From Streptomyces sp. NRRL S-350 (GTDB lineage Bacteria > Actinomycetota > Actinomycetes > Streptomycetales > Streptomycetaceae), in NCBI RefSeq assembly GCF_000719705.1, contig NZ_JOHO01000011.1, forward strand, positions 186,001 through 250,000: DNA of 64,000 bases, read 5' to 3'. Of this stretch, positions 7,981 through 16,895 are shown in pieces (position 1 is the first letter of the stretch; every line of letters begins with the position of its first letter). The notes under the pieces are model-generated. The model saw only the letters and a list, made by a program, of their open reading frames with translations. It was not told where the DNA came from and searched no databases. Made by a program: the position numbers and the translations under genes.

Positions 7981-9129
7981 CTACGGGGTCGGGGGTGCGG
8001 GGTCGTTGCCGAGCGGCACGAAGCTGACGGCGACCTGCTCGCCGGAGTCGCCCCACTCCACGTCGACGTCGGTCAGCCGGTAGGCCACCGTGACGTTGCT
8101 GCACATGCCGGTCGTGATGACGTTGAAGCGGGAGCCGGCCACCAGCTGATCGATCGTCACCGGGGCGTCCGAGGTGAGCCGGGAGCCGTTCGGCACGCTG
8201 AGCCCGATCGGCACCGGGTACCGGCCGACCTGCGACGCCTGGGCAAGCTGGAGCAGGTCGTAGCCGGACATGTTCTCCGCCTGCGACAACACCAGGGAGT
8301 CGAGCCGCCCGTACGGGGTGTTCAGGAACCCGGACACGCCCCAGGCGGCGTCGGTGAGGTCGTCCCGGGTCTGGTTGGTCGCCCACATGATCGCGCTGCC
8401 GGAGGCGCCGTCCTTGATGATCTCGACGTCGCCCGCGATGTGATCGAGCGTCAGCGTCGCCTGCGCCCGGTCACCGGCGAGCTGCGGCCGCCCCAGGATG
8501 ATCCGCCGTCCCACGGTGGTGTACTCCAGGCCGCGGGGGACCAGCTCCTCATTCATGATCTTGAGGACGGGCACGATCCAGATCGAGGCGTCATCGGAGC
8601 CGTCCTTCTCGAACCGCGTGATGGTCGCGGAGTCGTTGCGGACGATGAACGGCATGATGTTGCACCAGTCCGGAGGGAAGCTGAACACCACGTTGTTGAC
8701 GTTCAGCGAGATGATCGACTCCGCGATCTGCTGCACCGGCGCGGCCGGCTTCGCCGGGTCGCCGACGTTGACGTACCGCAGCACCTCCGTGTTCATGGTC
8801 CGGTTCAGCCACTCGGTGACGTCCTTCGCCTCCACCCGGAAGGTGTCCCGCGACTCCACGGTGCGCGTCACCGGGCCCTGCCACACCAGGTCGCCGTCCC
8901 GGTAGATGCTCAGCTCGTGGATGTACGGCTCGATGTCGCCGAGCTGCCCGCAGCAGTCCGGCGCCCGGCCCTTGGCGATCGTGATGAACGCCTCGCTGGT
9001 GTCGTTGATCGTCCGGTTCCACGCCAGCCCGGTCAGCCCGGACACCCCGGGCGAGGTGAACGGCCTGGAGCCGCCCCGCCAGTGGATCACCGCCGAGTAC
9101 TGCTGAGGACACCCGAGCACGCCGGTCAT
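7981..9129 (-). CDS. Minor tail protein, Gp37-like
   Basis: 382 residues. All-beta appearance with a Trp/Arg-rich N-terminus (WRGGSRPFTSPG) and segments such as YRDGDLVWQGPVTRTVESRD and AKDVTEWLNR. These recall the ReqiPepy6 Gp37-like tail proteins of actinophages, distal tail or hub components. It follows the Dit-like gene by 7 bases. Confidence 0.6.
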   Translation of the reverse strand: MTGVLGCPQQYSAVIHWRGGSRPFTSPGVSGLTGLAWNRTINDTSEAFITIAKGRAPDCCGQLGDIEPYIHELSIYRDGDLVWQGPVTRTVESRDTFRVEAKDVTEWLNRTMNTEVLRYVNVGDPAKPAAPVQQIAESIISLNVNNVVFSFPPDWCNIMPFIVRNDSATITRFEKDGSDDASIWIVPVLKIMNEELVPRGLEYTTVGRRIILGRPQLAGDRAQATLTLDHIAGDVEIIKDGASGSAIMWATNQTRDDLTDAAWGVSGFLNTPYGRLDSLVLSQAENMSGYDLLQLAQASQVGRYPVPIGLSVPNGSRLTSDAPVTIDQLVAGSRFNVITTGMCSNVTVAYRLTDVDVEWGDSGEQVAVSFVPLGNDPAPPTP

Positions 9130-9136
9130 CGCCGCA

Positions 9137-10402
9137 TCACCCCGCGTCCGTGCGGGTCACCATCAGCACCCGCGCCCGCGTGCCCGCCCCGGTCGACGCC
9201 TTGGTGGTCAGGATCTCGATGCACATGCCCTCCGGGCACCCGAAGACCGGCCATTGGAACGCGCCACCCTGCGCCCCGTACAGCGGCGGGTGCGCCGTGG
9301 CGGAGCCGATCCCGGCGGTGGAGCACTCCAGCTCGGCCCGCTGCGTCCGGCCGTCGACGGTGAGGACCGACCCGGCCGGCAGGTACGGGGTCTGGAGGTC
9401 GGTGCAGATCCCGCACGGGTCGGCGAGCGGGTCATTGCAGTCCGTCCCGGTGAGCGACGCGCGGAAGCGGACGACGATGCGGCGCAGGTCCGTCGACCCG
9501 ACCTCGAGTTCCAGCACCGGGACCATGTCCAGGCGGTTCGGGACGTCGGTCACCGGGATCGAGATGACCGTCCGCAGGAAGGTGTCCGTGCCGGTCGGGT
9601 AGCAGGGGTCCACCGGGATCGGCACCCGGTTGGGGAGCGTCGGCGACGGGCACTCCGGGTCTTCCAAGCAGTCGGCCGGCTGCACGCAGTCGTCGTAGGC
9701 CGCGTCCGGGTCCGTGACCACCGTCGTGCCCGCGGTGAGGTCGTGCCACGTCTCGCTCACGGTCAGCGGGTTCCGGTAGATCCACGGCGTCCCGGCGATC
9801 AGCGAGAAGGTGACTCGGGCGAGGATGCCGTCGGTCAGGTACTCCAGGGACTCGACGTCCGGGCCCTCCAGCAGCCCGACGTTGTACAGGTAGCGCATGG
9901 AGTCGCAGCCCTCGCACGTCGGGCAGCAGGCGAAGACGCCGAGGGTGGAGCCGACGCACCCGTCGTCGCAGCAGCCGGACAGCGAGGCCGCCAGCCAGGA
10001 CAGCCCGTACTCCAGCGCGCACTCGTCCCGGACGATCATCAGCACCGTGTACGTGATGATCCGGTGCGCACGCCGCGCGATGCCCAGTGCCGAGCCGTCC
10101 CCGACCAGCGGGATCGGCGTCCGCGAGATCGTGGACTTCTGGAAGCCCGTGACGTCCAGGCCCATGAAGCCCAGGACGTTCGCCGACTCCGGCACCGCCT
10201 CGTCGTACCAGGGCGCCTCGTCCGTCGCCGGGTCGACGTACGGCGTGTACGGGTCCTTCGTCAGGTCGCCGTGGTCGAGCGCGCACGGCAGCTCGGGGCA
10301 GGCGTCGCACTCGATCGGTAGGCAGTAGAGCTGCGCGTACGTCGTCGCCCGGACCGAGTTGATGATCTCGGTGCAGGCGAAGTCGGCATAGTCGAAGATC
10401 AC
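9137..10402 (-). CDS. Cysteine-rich distal tail (Dit-like) protein
   Basis: 421 residues directly downstream of the tape measure gene (1-base gap), the usual place of the distal tail protein. It contains 23 cysteines, many in CxxC or CC clusters (GCCDDGC, FACCPTCEGC, CNDPLADPCGIC), unusual for a phage tail protein. Mixed beta content. Function assigned from position. Confidence 0.55.
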   Translation of the reverse strand: MIFDYADFACTEIINSVRATTYAQLYCLPIECDACPELPCALDHGDLTKDPYTPYVDPATDEAPWYDEAVPESANVLGFMGLDVTGFQKSTISRTPIPLVGDGSALGIARRAHRIITYTVLMIVRDECALEYGLSWLAASLSGCCDDGCVGSTLGVFACCPTCEGCDSMRYLYNVGLLEGPDVESLEYLTDGILARVTFSLIAGTPWIYRNPLTVSETWHDLTAGTTVVTDPDAAYDDCVQPADCLEDPECPSPTLPNRVPIPVDPCYPTGTDTFLRTVISIPVTDVPNRLDMVPVLELEVGSTDLRRIVVRFRASLTGTDCNDPLADPCGICTDLQTPYLPAGSVLTVDGRTQRAELECSTAGIGSATAHPPLYGAQGGAFQWPVFGCPEGMCIEILTTKASTGAGTRARVLMVTRTDAG

Positions 10403-10403
10403 G

Positions 10404-13400
10404 TCACACCCCCGCTGCTCGGGCCACGCGCCCGTACAGGTGCTGAGCCAGGACCGCCGAGTCGTCGACCCTGCTGTTGATGTGCCAGTTGTGCGTGACG
10501 TTGGAGACCGGTGCCGGCCCGCCCGACGACCCGCCCGCCCGCCGCGGTGGCCCGATCGCGCCCTGCCTGGCCAGGAGGCTCAGCAGGCCGGACTGCGCCG
10601 CCAGCTCGACCGCCCGCTGCGGCCGGGACAGCGGGATGATGACCTCCGGCCCGGCCTCGCCGACCAAGCCGACGACTGGGCTCGTGACGATGCCGCCGTT
10701 CGCGAAGGGCAGCACCGCCCGGACCGCAGCCGGAAGGCCGGACTTGATCTTCGAGACGATCCGCGAGCCGATGTCGCCCAAGGCGTTGATGATCTTCCCG
10801 GGCAGCGTGGAGAACAGCGACACGATCGAGCTGATCAGCCCGTTCACCGCGCTCGTCGCCGAGCTCACCGCCGAGGAGAACGCCGAGGCGATCTGCGATC
10901 CGATCGACGACAGCGCCGAGCCGATCCGGCCCGGCAGGCCCGAGAAGAACGACACCGCGCTGTTGATGAACGAGCTGATCGCGTTGATCGCCGAGTTCCC
11001 CGCCGACGTGAACAGGCCCGACAGCAGCCCGGCCAGCGAGGCCACCGCCGAGACGATCCGGCCGGGCAGCGCCACGAAGAACGCGATCGTCGAGTTGATG
11101 AACGACGTCGTCGCCGCCGTCGCGGAGTTGAACGCGCTGGTGAACACCGAGAGCAGGAACACCCCGAGGCTGGTCGCCGCCGCCACGATCTGACCCGGCA
11201 GCGCGGTGAAGAACGCGATCGTCGCGGTGATGAAGTTGCCGATCGCCGTGACCGTCGCGTTGAAGGCGTCGACGAACAGCGTCACCAGCGTGATCGCCAG
11301 CGACGCCAGCGCGTCGGCGATCTTGATCGGCAGGTTGTAGAAGAGGAAGATCACCGCCGCGAGGGCCGTCAGCAGCGCGATGCCCAGCGCCGCCATCGCG
11401 TTGACGAAGGCGTCGACCAGCAGCCCGGGCAGCGCCGCCAGGCCGGCGACGATCCGCCCCGGCAGCGCCACGAAGAACGCCACCACCGCGTCGATCGCCG
11501 TCGAGACCGCCGTCGAGATCGTCGCGCCGACGCCGGTGAAGAACTCGCCGAGCAGCCCACCGAGCGTCGCCAGGCCGGCCACGATCCGGCCCGGCAGCGC
11601 CTGGAAGAACGCGACCGTGGAGTCCAGCGCGGAGCCCGCCGAGCTGGACAGCGAGGAGAACGCCGAAGCGACCTGGCCGGGCAGCGCCGTGATGAACTGG
11701 ACGACCGAGGTGATCCCGTTGACCAGGAACGTCAACTCGCTGACGACCAGCTGGATGTACGGCACCGCCGCCTTGATGGCCACCCAGCCGACGAACGCCG
11801 CCGCGACCTGGAGGACCGGCGCCAGGAGCTGAACGACCATCACCAGCAGCGGCGCCAGCGCCTCGACCAGCGAGGCGATCGGCGGCAGCACCGGCAGCAG
11901 CGCCTGCACCAGGGCGTTGAACGCCTCGATGATCGGCGGGAGGACCGGCAGCAGCGCGCCGACCAGCGCGGTGATCAGCGGAGTCACCGCGGCGACGACC
12001 CGCACCAGCAGCTGCGCCACCGACGTGAGCACCGGCGCCAGAGCGGCGATCACCTGCGCCACGGCCTGGCCGATCCCGGTCGCCAGCGGCTGGAGCGCGG
12101 TGACCAGCTGCGCGAACGCCTGCGCCACCAGCGGCAGGATCGGCAGCAGGGCGCCGGACAGCGCCGAGATGATCGGGGCGAACAGGCCGACCAGGAGCTG
12201 GAGCGCCGGGGCCAGCGCCGTGGCCACGGCCGCGACGACCTGGCCGAGCAGCGGCAGCAGCGGCGCCAGCGCGGTCAGGATCGCCGCGATCGCCACGCCG
12301 ACCGGGCCGAGGCTCGGGCCGATCGCGGCCAGCCCGGTAGCGAGGGCGCCGCCGATCGTCGCCAGGGCCGGAGCGATGGCGGCCAGCGCCGGGCCCAGCG
12401 AGTTGACCAGCGAGACCAGCGCCGGGCCCAGCGACGTGAAGATCGGCCCGAGTGCCGGGGCGATGCCGCCGAGCTGCGCCACCAGCGCCGAGATGATCGG
12501 CCCGAGCTGCGCCGCGATCTGGGCGATCGTCCCGAAGACGTTGCTGAGCGCCTGCTGGCCGGACGCCGACTTCGCGAACTCCGCGAAGCTCGCGGTGATC
12601 TTCTGGATGTTGCCGAGCAGCCCGCCGCCCGACGAGTTCGCCGCCGCGAAGACGCTCGACAGGATGCCGCCGACGTTCTGGAGGATCCCGCCGAGCTGGC
12701 CGAAGACGTTCAGCGCGCCGTCGACCCACGCCACGGCCTGCCCGCCCGACGCGATCCGGTTCAGGAAGTCCCCGAACCTGGTGGCCAGGCCGTTGATGCC
12801 CGAGCCGAGCTCCGACCCGAACGCCTGGGCCACCACCGAGGCGACGTTGAGCAGGCCGCTGACGACCGGCTGGATCGCCCCCTGCAGCCCGCCGACGGCG
12901 TCCCGCGTGCCCTGGAGGATCCCCTGCAACGAGGACAGCGCCTGCTGCGACGCCGCGAACTTCAAGCCCTCCTGGGCGGCCTTGCCGAACTCCGTTGCGA
13001 TGCCCTGGAGGCCGGACTGCAACGGCAGCAGGTTCTTGATCGCCCCGCCGATCTCGCCGGCGAACTGGGCGAAGAACGACTGCTGGACGGCCTGCTGAAC
13101 TGCCTTCAGCTCCGGCGCCAGCGAGCGGACCGCGGTGACCGCCTGCTGCGCCGCCGGGGCAAGGCCCTTGATGGCCTCCTCGAACGCCTTGGTGTCGCCG
13201 GTGAGCGCCGCCGACAGCGCGTCGGAGACGCCGAGCACCGCGAGCTTGAGCGTCCCCAGGGCGGCCTGGAACCCGATGATCGCCGCCGGGGCCGCGGCGA
13301 TGATCCCGGCCGCCGGGGCCAGCGCAGCCACCAGGCTCGCAACGCCCTGCGCGGCGCCGGCGGCCGCGATGCCGACCGCGCCGAACCGCAGCAGCCCGGC

Positions 13401-14627
13401 CAGCGCGGTGCCCGCCCGGGAGGCGATGCCACTCAGCCCCGCCAGCGCCCGGGAGAACCGGTCGCGGTCGACGTCCGTGTTCACCTGGACGTCCGGGGCG
13501 TTGTGCTCCCGTACCCGCCGGTCGAAGCCGGACATGTCCGGGACGACCCGGATCGACACCTCTTCGTCGGCGACGGCCGCGCGGACGCGGTCCATGAAGC
13601 CGGACATGTCCGGCGCCACCGGCAGGTTGATGCTGTCCAGCCCCCGCAGGCCGCCGAGCAGCGCCGCATCGAACCGGCTCAGGTCCGGAACGACGCGGAT
13701 CGAGATGTCGTCGCCGGCGAGCGCGGCCCGCACCCGCGTGTCGAAGCCGGTCAGGTCCGGCGCGACCCGGATGTCGATGCTGTCGATCGACCGCAGGCCG
13801 CTGAGCAGCGCGGCGTCGAACCGGGCCAGGTCCGGGACGACGTTGACCGTGGCGTCCGGGAGGCCGGTCAGTCCGGCGCGCAGCGAGGCGTCGAAGCCCG
13901 ACAGGTCCGGCGCGACGTTGACCTGCGCGTCCGGCAAGCCGCTGAGCCCGGCGCGCAACGCGGCGTCGAAGCCCGACAGGTCCGGCGCGACGTTGACCGT
14001 GGCGTCCGGCAAGCCGCTGAGCCCGGCGCGCAGCGAGGCGTCGAAGCCCGACAAGTCCGGCGCGACGTTGACCTGCGCGTCGGCCAGGCGGCCGATCCCT
14101 GCCCGGAGCTCGGCGTCGAACCCGTCGACGTCCGGGATGACCGAGACAACGGCGTCCCGGAGGGAGCGCAGGCCCCGCTGGAGGGCCGTCTCGAAGCCGT
14201 CCAGGTCCGGGACGGTGTGGACCTCGAACTGGTCTCCGTTGGAGACCGCCCGCAGTAGCTCGGCGTCGAACCGGTCGACGTCCGGGACCGCTCGGACCCG
14301 AATCTCGTCGCCGGTGACCAGCGCCCGCCGCAGCGCCGTGTCGAACCGGTCGACGTCCGGCACCACCGGGATGGAGACGGCCGCCAGCGTCCTGGTGCTG
14401 CGCTCGATCGCCGCCGCGAAGCTCTCGACGTCGGGGACGATCGGGACCGAGATCGCGGCCCGCAGGCCGCGCTCGATGTTGCTGCGGATCGCGGCACCGA
14501 TGCCGCGGGTGCTGCGGTCGAGGGCTCGCTGGATCCGCTGCCCGAGGCTTCGGGCGTCGGCGACGGCCTCGGAGTCGTCCAGGACGATCCGGACGACGCC
14601 GACTCCGAAGTCCTCTTCGGTGGCCAC
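10404..14627 (-). CDS. Tape measure protein
   Basis: About 1407 residues. GTG 14627 is preferred because GCGAGG lies 6 bases upstream; a TTG two codons earlier has no room for a ribosome site. Residues 30-420 hold about 16 short repeats of the form VxPDLSGFDAxLRAGL. The middle is alternating hydrophobic and Ala-rich, with repeated segments (FFxALPGRIVSAxxSL) that look like membrane-spanning modules. The C-terminus has the common VGEAGPEVIIPLSRP motif. Sets tail length and probably helps DNA entry. Confidence 0.95.
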   Translation of the reverse strand: MATEEDFGVGVVRIVLDDSEAVADARSLGQRIQRALDRSTRGIGAAIRSNIERGLRAAISVPIVPDVESFAAAIERSTRTLAAVSIPVVPDVDRFDTALRRALVTGDEIRVRAVPDVDRFDAELLRAVSNGDQFEVHTVPDLDGFETALQRGLRSLRDAVVSVIPDVDGFDAELRAGIGRLADAQVNVAPDLSGFDASLRAGLSGLPDATVNVAPDLSGFDAALRAGLSGLPDAQVNVAPDLSGFDASLRAGLTGLPDATVNVVPDLARFDAALLSGLRSIDSIDIRVAPDLTGFDTRVRAALAGDDISIRVVPDLSRFDAALLGGLRGLDSINLPVAPDMSGFMDRVRAAVADEEVSIRVVPDMSGFDRRVREHNAPDVQVNTDVDRDRFSRALAGLSGIASRAGTALAGLLRFGAVGIAAAGAAQGVASLVAALAPAAGIIAAAPAAIIGFQAALGTLKLAVLGVSDALSAALTGDTKAFEEAIKGLAPAAQQAVTAVRSLAPELKAVQQAVQQSFFAQFAGEIGGAIKNLLPLQSGLQGIATEFGKAAQEGLKFAASQQALSSLQGILQGTRDAVGGLQGAIQPVVSGLLNVASVVAQAFGSELGSGINGLATRFGDFLNRIASGGQAVAWVDGALNVFGQLGGILQNVGGILSSVFAAANSSGGGLLGNIQKITASFAEFAKSASGQQALSNVFGTIAQIAAQLGPIISALVAQLGGIAPALGPIFTSLGPALVSLVNSLGPALAAIAPALATIGGALATGLAAIGPSLGPVGVAIAAILTALAPLLPLLGQVVAAVATALAPALQLLVGLFAPIISALSGALLPILPLVAQAFAQLVTALQPLATGIGQAVAQVIAALAPVLTSVAQLLVRVVAAVTPLITALVGALLPVLPPIIEAFNALVQALLPVLPPIASLVEALAPLLVMVVQLLAPVLQVAAAFVGWVAIKAAVPYIQLVVSELTFLVNGITSVVQFITALPGQVASAFSSLSSSAGSALDSTVAFFQALPGRIVAGLATLGGLLGEFFTGVGATISTAVSTAIDAVVAFFVALPGRIVAGLAALPGLLVDAFVNAMAALGIALLTALAAVIFLFYNLPIKIADALASLAITLVTLFVDAFNATVTAIGNFITATIAFFTALPGQIVAAATSLGVFLLSVFTSAFNSATAATTSFINSTIAFFVALPGRIVSAVASLAGLLSGLFTSAGNSAINAISSFINSAVSFFSGLPGRIGSALSSIGSQIASAFSSAVSSATSAVNGLISSIVSLFSTLPGKIINALGDIGSRIVSKIKSGLPAAVRAVLPFANGGIVTSPVVGLVGEAGPEVIIPLSRPQRAVELAAQSGLLSLLARQGAIGPPRRAGGSSGGPAPVSNVTHNWHINSRVDDSAVLAQHLYGRVARAAGV

Positions 14628-14653
14628 TGGCAACCTCGCGTGAGCGATCGGTT

Positions 14654-14688
14654 GCCCGGCCTAGCACCAGCGGCGATCCCAGATTAGC
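14654..14688 (-). promoter_or_regulatory. Conserved late element, copy before tape measure
   Basis: One of four related elements. On the minus strand it ends in GCTGGTGCTAGGCCGGGC, 27 bases upstream of the tape measure start, and overlaps the stop of the preceding reading frame. Other copies are at 19110, 22127 and 32916. Promoter or processing site is inference. Confidence 0.55.
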
Positions 14689-15022
14689 GGGTGCGCATCC
14701 CGGCGACCCGTGCGTCCTCCGCCGCCATCTCCTGCATTAGCTGCTGGGCGCGGTTCGCGGTCATGCCCGAGCCTGGGACGCGCACGCGCTGACCGGGTGG
14801 CGGGCGGAAGCCGTGCGGCGGCTGCCAGAGCTTCGCCCGGTTGCGCTTGCGCTGCGCGTCGTCCTCGGCGCCCTGGTCCATCGACACCTCGGCCGCCGAC
14901 AACATGACCCGCAGCGGCCAGGCGTGGACGTCTACCCCCTGGAGGGCAAGGCCGCCCTCCCACGAGTCCCACGACTCGGCGATGCTTGCGCAGAGCCGCT
15001 GGACAACCCAGTAGGGCGCGCC
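14684..15022 (-). CDS. Tail assembly chaperone extension reached by probable frameshift
   Basis: This open frame lies -1 relative to the upstream chaperone, has no good start of its own, and makes sense as a continuation after the GGA GGC GGG codons near 15022. Joined there it gives ...AVELYGGG + APYWVVQRL..., about 256 residues in total. It ends MTANRAQQLMQEMAAEDARVAGMRTR just before the tape measure gene. A frameshifted chaperone pair upstream of the tape measure is the rule in long-tailed phages. No canonical XXXYYYZ heptamer was found, so the shift point is approximate. Confidence 0.55.
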   Translation of the reverse strand, partial: GAPYWVVQRLCASIAESWDSWEGGLALQGVDVHAWPLRVMLSAAEVSMDQGAEDDAQRKRNRAKLWQPPHGFRPPPGQRVRVPGSGMTANRAQQLMQEMAAEDARVAGMRTR

Positions 15023-15453
15023 CCGCCTCCGTACAGCTCGACCGCCCACTCCAGCAGCTCGACCAGGACGCGGTCCGGCAGGCGCAGCGACTCGTCCTTC
15101 ACCGTCGCGCCTTCCTGCTCGGCCGCCGCCTTCGCCGCCAGGCCCGGCTCGCTGTACGAGCCGACGGCGACCCCGCCGGCGACGACGTCCCACCGGGCGA
15201 ACACCGCGGCGGACTCCGGCAGCATCAGGCTCGCCAGGAACACCCGCAGCGAGCCGACGACCTGGCGGAGCTTCGCCGGCTCGACGTTGCCCAGGTCGTT
15301 CAGGTCGACGCCGAGCTCGGCCTGCGAGTTCCGCAGCTTCTCGTAGGCGTCCAGGAACTCGTCGCCGTAGACCTCGGGCTCGAAGCTGAGCTTGTGCGGC
15401 CCGATCTCGGCGACATGGGGGACGGTGTTCAGGGCAAAGGTGCGCGTGGCCAC
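14932..15453 (-). CDS. Tail assembly chaperone
   Basis: 173 residues. GTG 15453 is chosen for GAGGAG 6 bases upstream; an earlier ATG in frame lacks a site. The sequence (ATRTFALNTVPHVAEIGPHKLSFEPEVYGDEFLDAYEKL) fits the tail chaperone N-terminal domains of Streptomyces phages. The last about 30 residues become low-complexity (SSGSAQASPSRG), consistent with a terminated zero-frame product. Would bind the tape measure protein during tail assembly. Confidence 0.75.
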   Translation of the reverse strand: MATRTFALNTVPHVAEIGPHKLSFEPEVYGDEFLDAYEKLRNSQAELGVDLNDLGNVEPAKLRQVVGSLRVFLASLMLPESAAVFARWDVVAGGVAVGSYSEPGLAAKAAAEQEGATVKDESLRLPDRVLVELLEWAVELYGGGARPTGLSSGSAQASPSRGTRGRAALPSRG

Positions 15454-15566
15454 GGGTGGCTCCTCATCTCCCGCGTGCATCGCCTCGGCCCACAACCAGC
15501 AGACGTGCACCGGAAAGGGTAGCGGTCGGACGCCCGACCCCCGGGCTTCGCTCCTGGCCTCAGCTG

Positions 15567-15602
15567 TTGCCCCGTCGCCCCGGCCGCCACTACCGTCCAG
15601 GC
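15567..15602 (+). promoter_or_regulatory. Promoter of the plus-strand moron
   Basis: TTGCCC (15567-15572), an 18-base spacer and TACCGT (15591-15596), with the GTG start 6 bases further on. This would give a leaderless mRNA, common in Streptomyces. Confidence 0.5.
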
Positions 15603-15875
15603 GTGATCGGAAAACTGGCGGGCGCGGTCCTCGGGTTGGTGGCCGCCGGGGTGGCGGCGCAGCGGCGCACGGCAGCCCGCAGGCCGGCGCCCACGCCCCG
15701 CATTCGGACCTGGCACTACTGGCGCTGCGAGTGCGGCGGGCACTCTCGCGGCGCGTTCATCACCCGGGATGAGGCGTGGTGGGCCGGCGAGCGGCACAGG
15801 CTGCGCAAGGAAGCCGGCCATCCGTTCGCCGAGCTCTACACCACCGAAGAGGAGTGGAACTACCCCACCGATTGA
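15603..15875 (+). CDS. Moron-like small membrane-anchored protein
   Basis: 90 residues on the strand opposite all surrounding late genes. GTG start with no ribosome site but a promoter-like sequence ending 6 bases upstream. The N-terminus (about residues 2-19, IGKLAGAVLGLVAAGVAA) is a likely membrane anchor followed by basic QRRTAARR. The rest is soluble, with WRCECGG and many Trp/Glu. Independent promoter, opposite orientation and small size are hallmarks of lysogenic-conversion genes, which often block superinfection; that role is inference. Confidence 0.6.
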   Translation: MIGKLAGAVLGLVAAGVAAQRRTAARRPAPTPRIRTWHYWRCECGGHSRGAFITRDEAWWAGERHRLRKEAGHPFAELYTTEEEWNYPTD

Positions 15876-15891
15876 GGGGTGGCCCAGCAGC

Positions 15892-16269
15892 TCAGGCGCC
15901 CTCGCGCAGTGCCCGCCCCAGGAAGTTGTTCGCCCGGGTGCCCGGGTGGTTGACCCGGGCCGCGAAGACGACGTGGCCGGACACCTCGAACCGCAACGCC
16001 TTCGCCCGCCGGGGCCGGATGACGTGCGGCCTGGTCCCGTTCAGGACGAACAGCGTCGCCGGGTGGTCGCACGACACGACGCCTTGCAGGCCGCGGGGCG
16101 TTTCGTCTACCCGCGTCTCGATGTAGGCCGGCATCGTCCCCGGCGCCTCGCGGCGGGCGATGGCCGCGACCCGCTCGGTGCGCGCCCGCAGGCGCTTCTC
16201 CGCCAGGCCGCCGCGCAGCCGCAGGAACCGGGCGATCCGGCCCTGATCGATCGTCACCTCAACGCTCAC
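15892..16269 (-). CDS. HK97 gp10-like tail completion protein
   Basis: 125 residues, GTG start overlapping the previous stop (GTGA). N-terminal helix (RIARFLRLRGGLAEKRLRARTERVAAIARREAPG), then beta strands, ending VNHPGTRANNFLGRAL, the closing motif of HK97-gp10-type head-tail joining proteins. Position between connector and tail genes agrees. Confidence 0.75.
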   Translation of the reverse strand: MSVEVTIDQGRIARFLRLRGGLAEKRLRARTERVAAIARREAPGTMPAYIETRVDETPRGLQGVVSCDHPATLFVLNGTRPHVIRPRRAKALRFEVSGHVVFAARVNHPGTRANNFLGRALREGA

Positions 16270-16859
16270 GGCCCCTCCGTCTCCGCCGGGCACGCGCAGT
16301 CGACCAGCGCCACCGTCACCCGCTGCTCCAGGCCGACGCAGCCACCCTGCGGGCCCACCGTCTTCTGCGTACCCACGGAGAACCTGCGCGCACGCGGCAG
16401 GCCCAGCGTGTCCGGCAGGCAGCACAGCATCGCGTTGTAGACCGTGGCCTCGTCGACGTGGAGGACCTTCGCCGCCGCCGCCAGCTCATCGCACGACGGC
16501 GGACAGCCCTCCTCCGTGACCGACGGGGCGCAGCGCAGCAGGGTGACGGCCAGCTCGACGGCGGTGATCTGCGGCGGGACGCAGCCGCGCACGCCCAGCA
16601 CGATCGAGGTCTCGGTCGGGAAGTCCTCCAGCGTCGACCGGTACAGCCGCACCACGCTGACCGACAGCTGCCCGCCGGTGTCGCCCGTGCACGGGTCCTC
16701 GCAGCCGTCCCACGCCACCTGGCCCGGCACGACGCACGTCCGGCAGTCGGGGCAGCCAGGCTGTCCTTCCACCTCGGCGGAGGTGGCCTCCAGGGCCGCG
16801 CAGACGCAGCCGAGGACGGCTTCCGTCAGCTCGTGGATCGCGAGCACGGGCAGAGCCAC
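16266..16859 (-). CDS. Head-tail connector protein, Cys-rich
   Basis: 197 residues, GTG with AAGGAG upstream. Helical first 30 residues, then beta-rich, with many cysteines (GCPDCRTC, GCEDPC, GCPPSC, MLCC, CAC). Place in the neck gene order suggests a stopper or connector; no motif fixes the role. Confidence 0.5.
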   Translation of the reverse strand: MALPVLAIHELTEAVLGCVCAALEATSAEVEGQPGCPDCRTCVVPGQVAWDGCEDPCTGDTGGQLSVSVVRLYRSTLEDFPTETSIVLGVRGCVPPQITAVELAVTLLRCAPSVTEEGCPPSCDELAAAAKVLHVDEATVYNAMLCCLPDTLGLPRARRFSVGTQKTVGPQGGCVGLEQRVTVALVDCACPAETEGP

Positions 16860-16895
16860 CAGGGGACTCCTTCGGTCGGGCCGGGAACACCCCGG

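Noticed and set aside
10440..14258. Long plus-strand open frame opposite the tape measure gene
   Set aside because: Arg/Asp-rich shadow of GC-biased codons; no ribosome site and the minus strand has clear motifs. The same applies to 25786-30351, 58792-62520 and 19427-22321.
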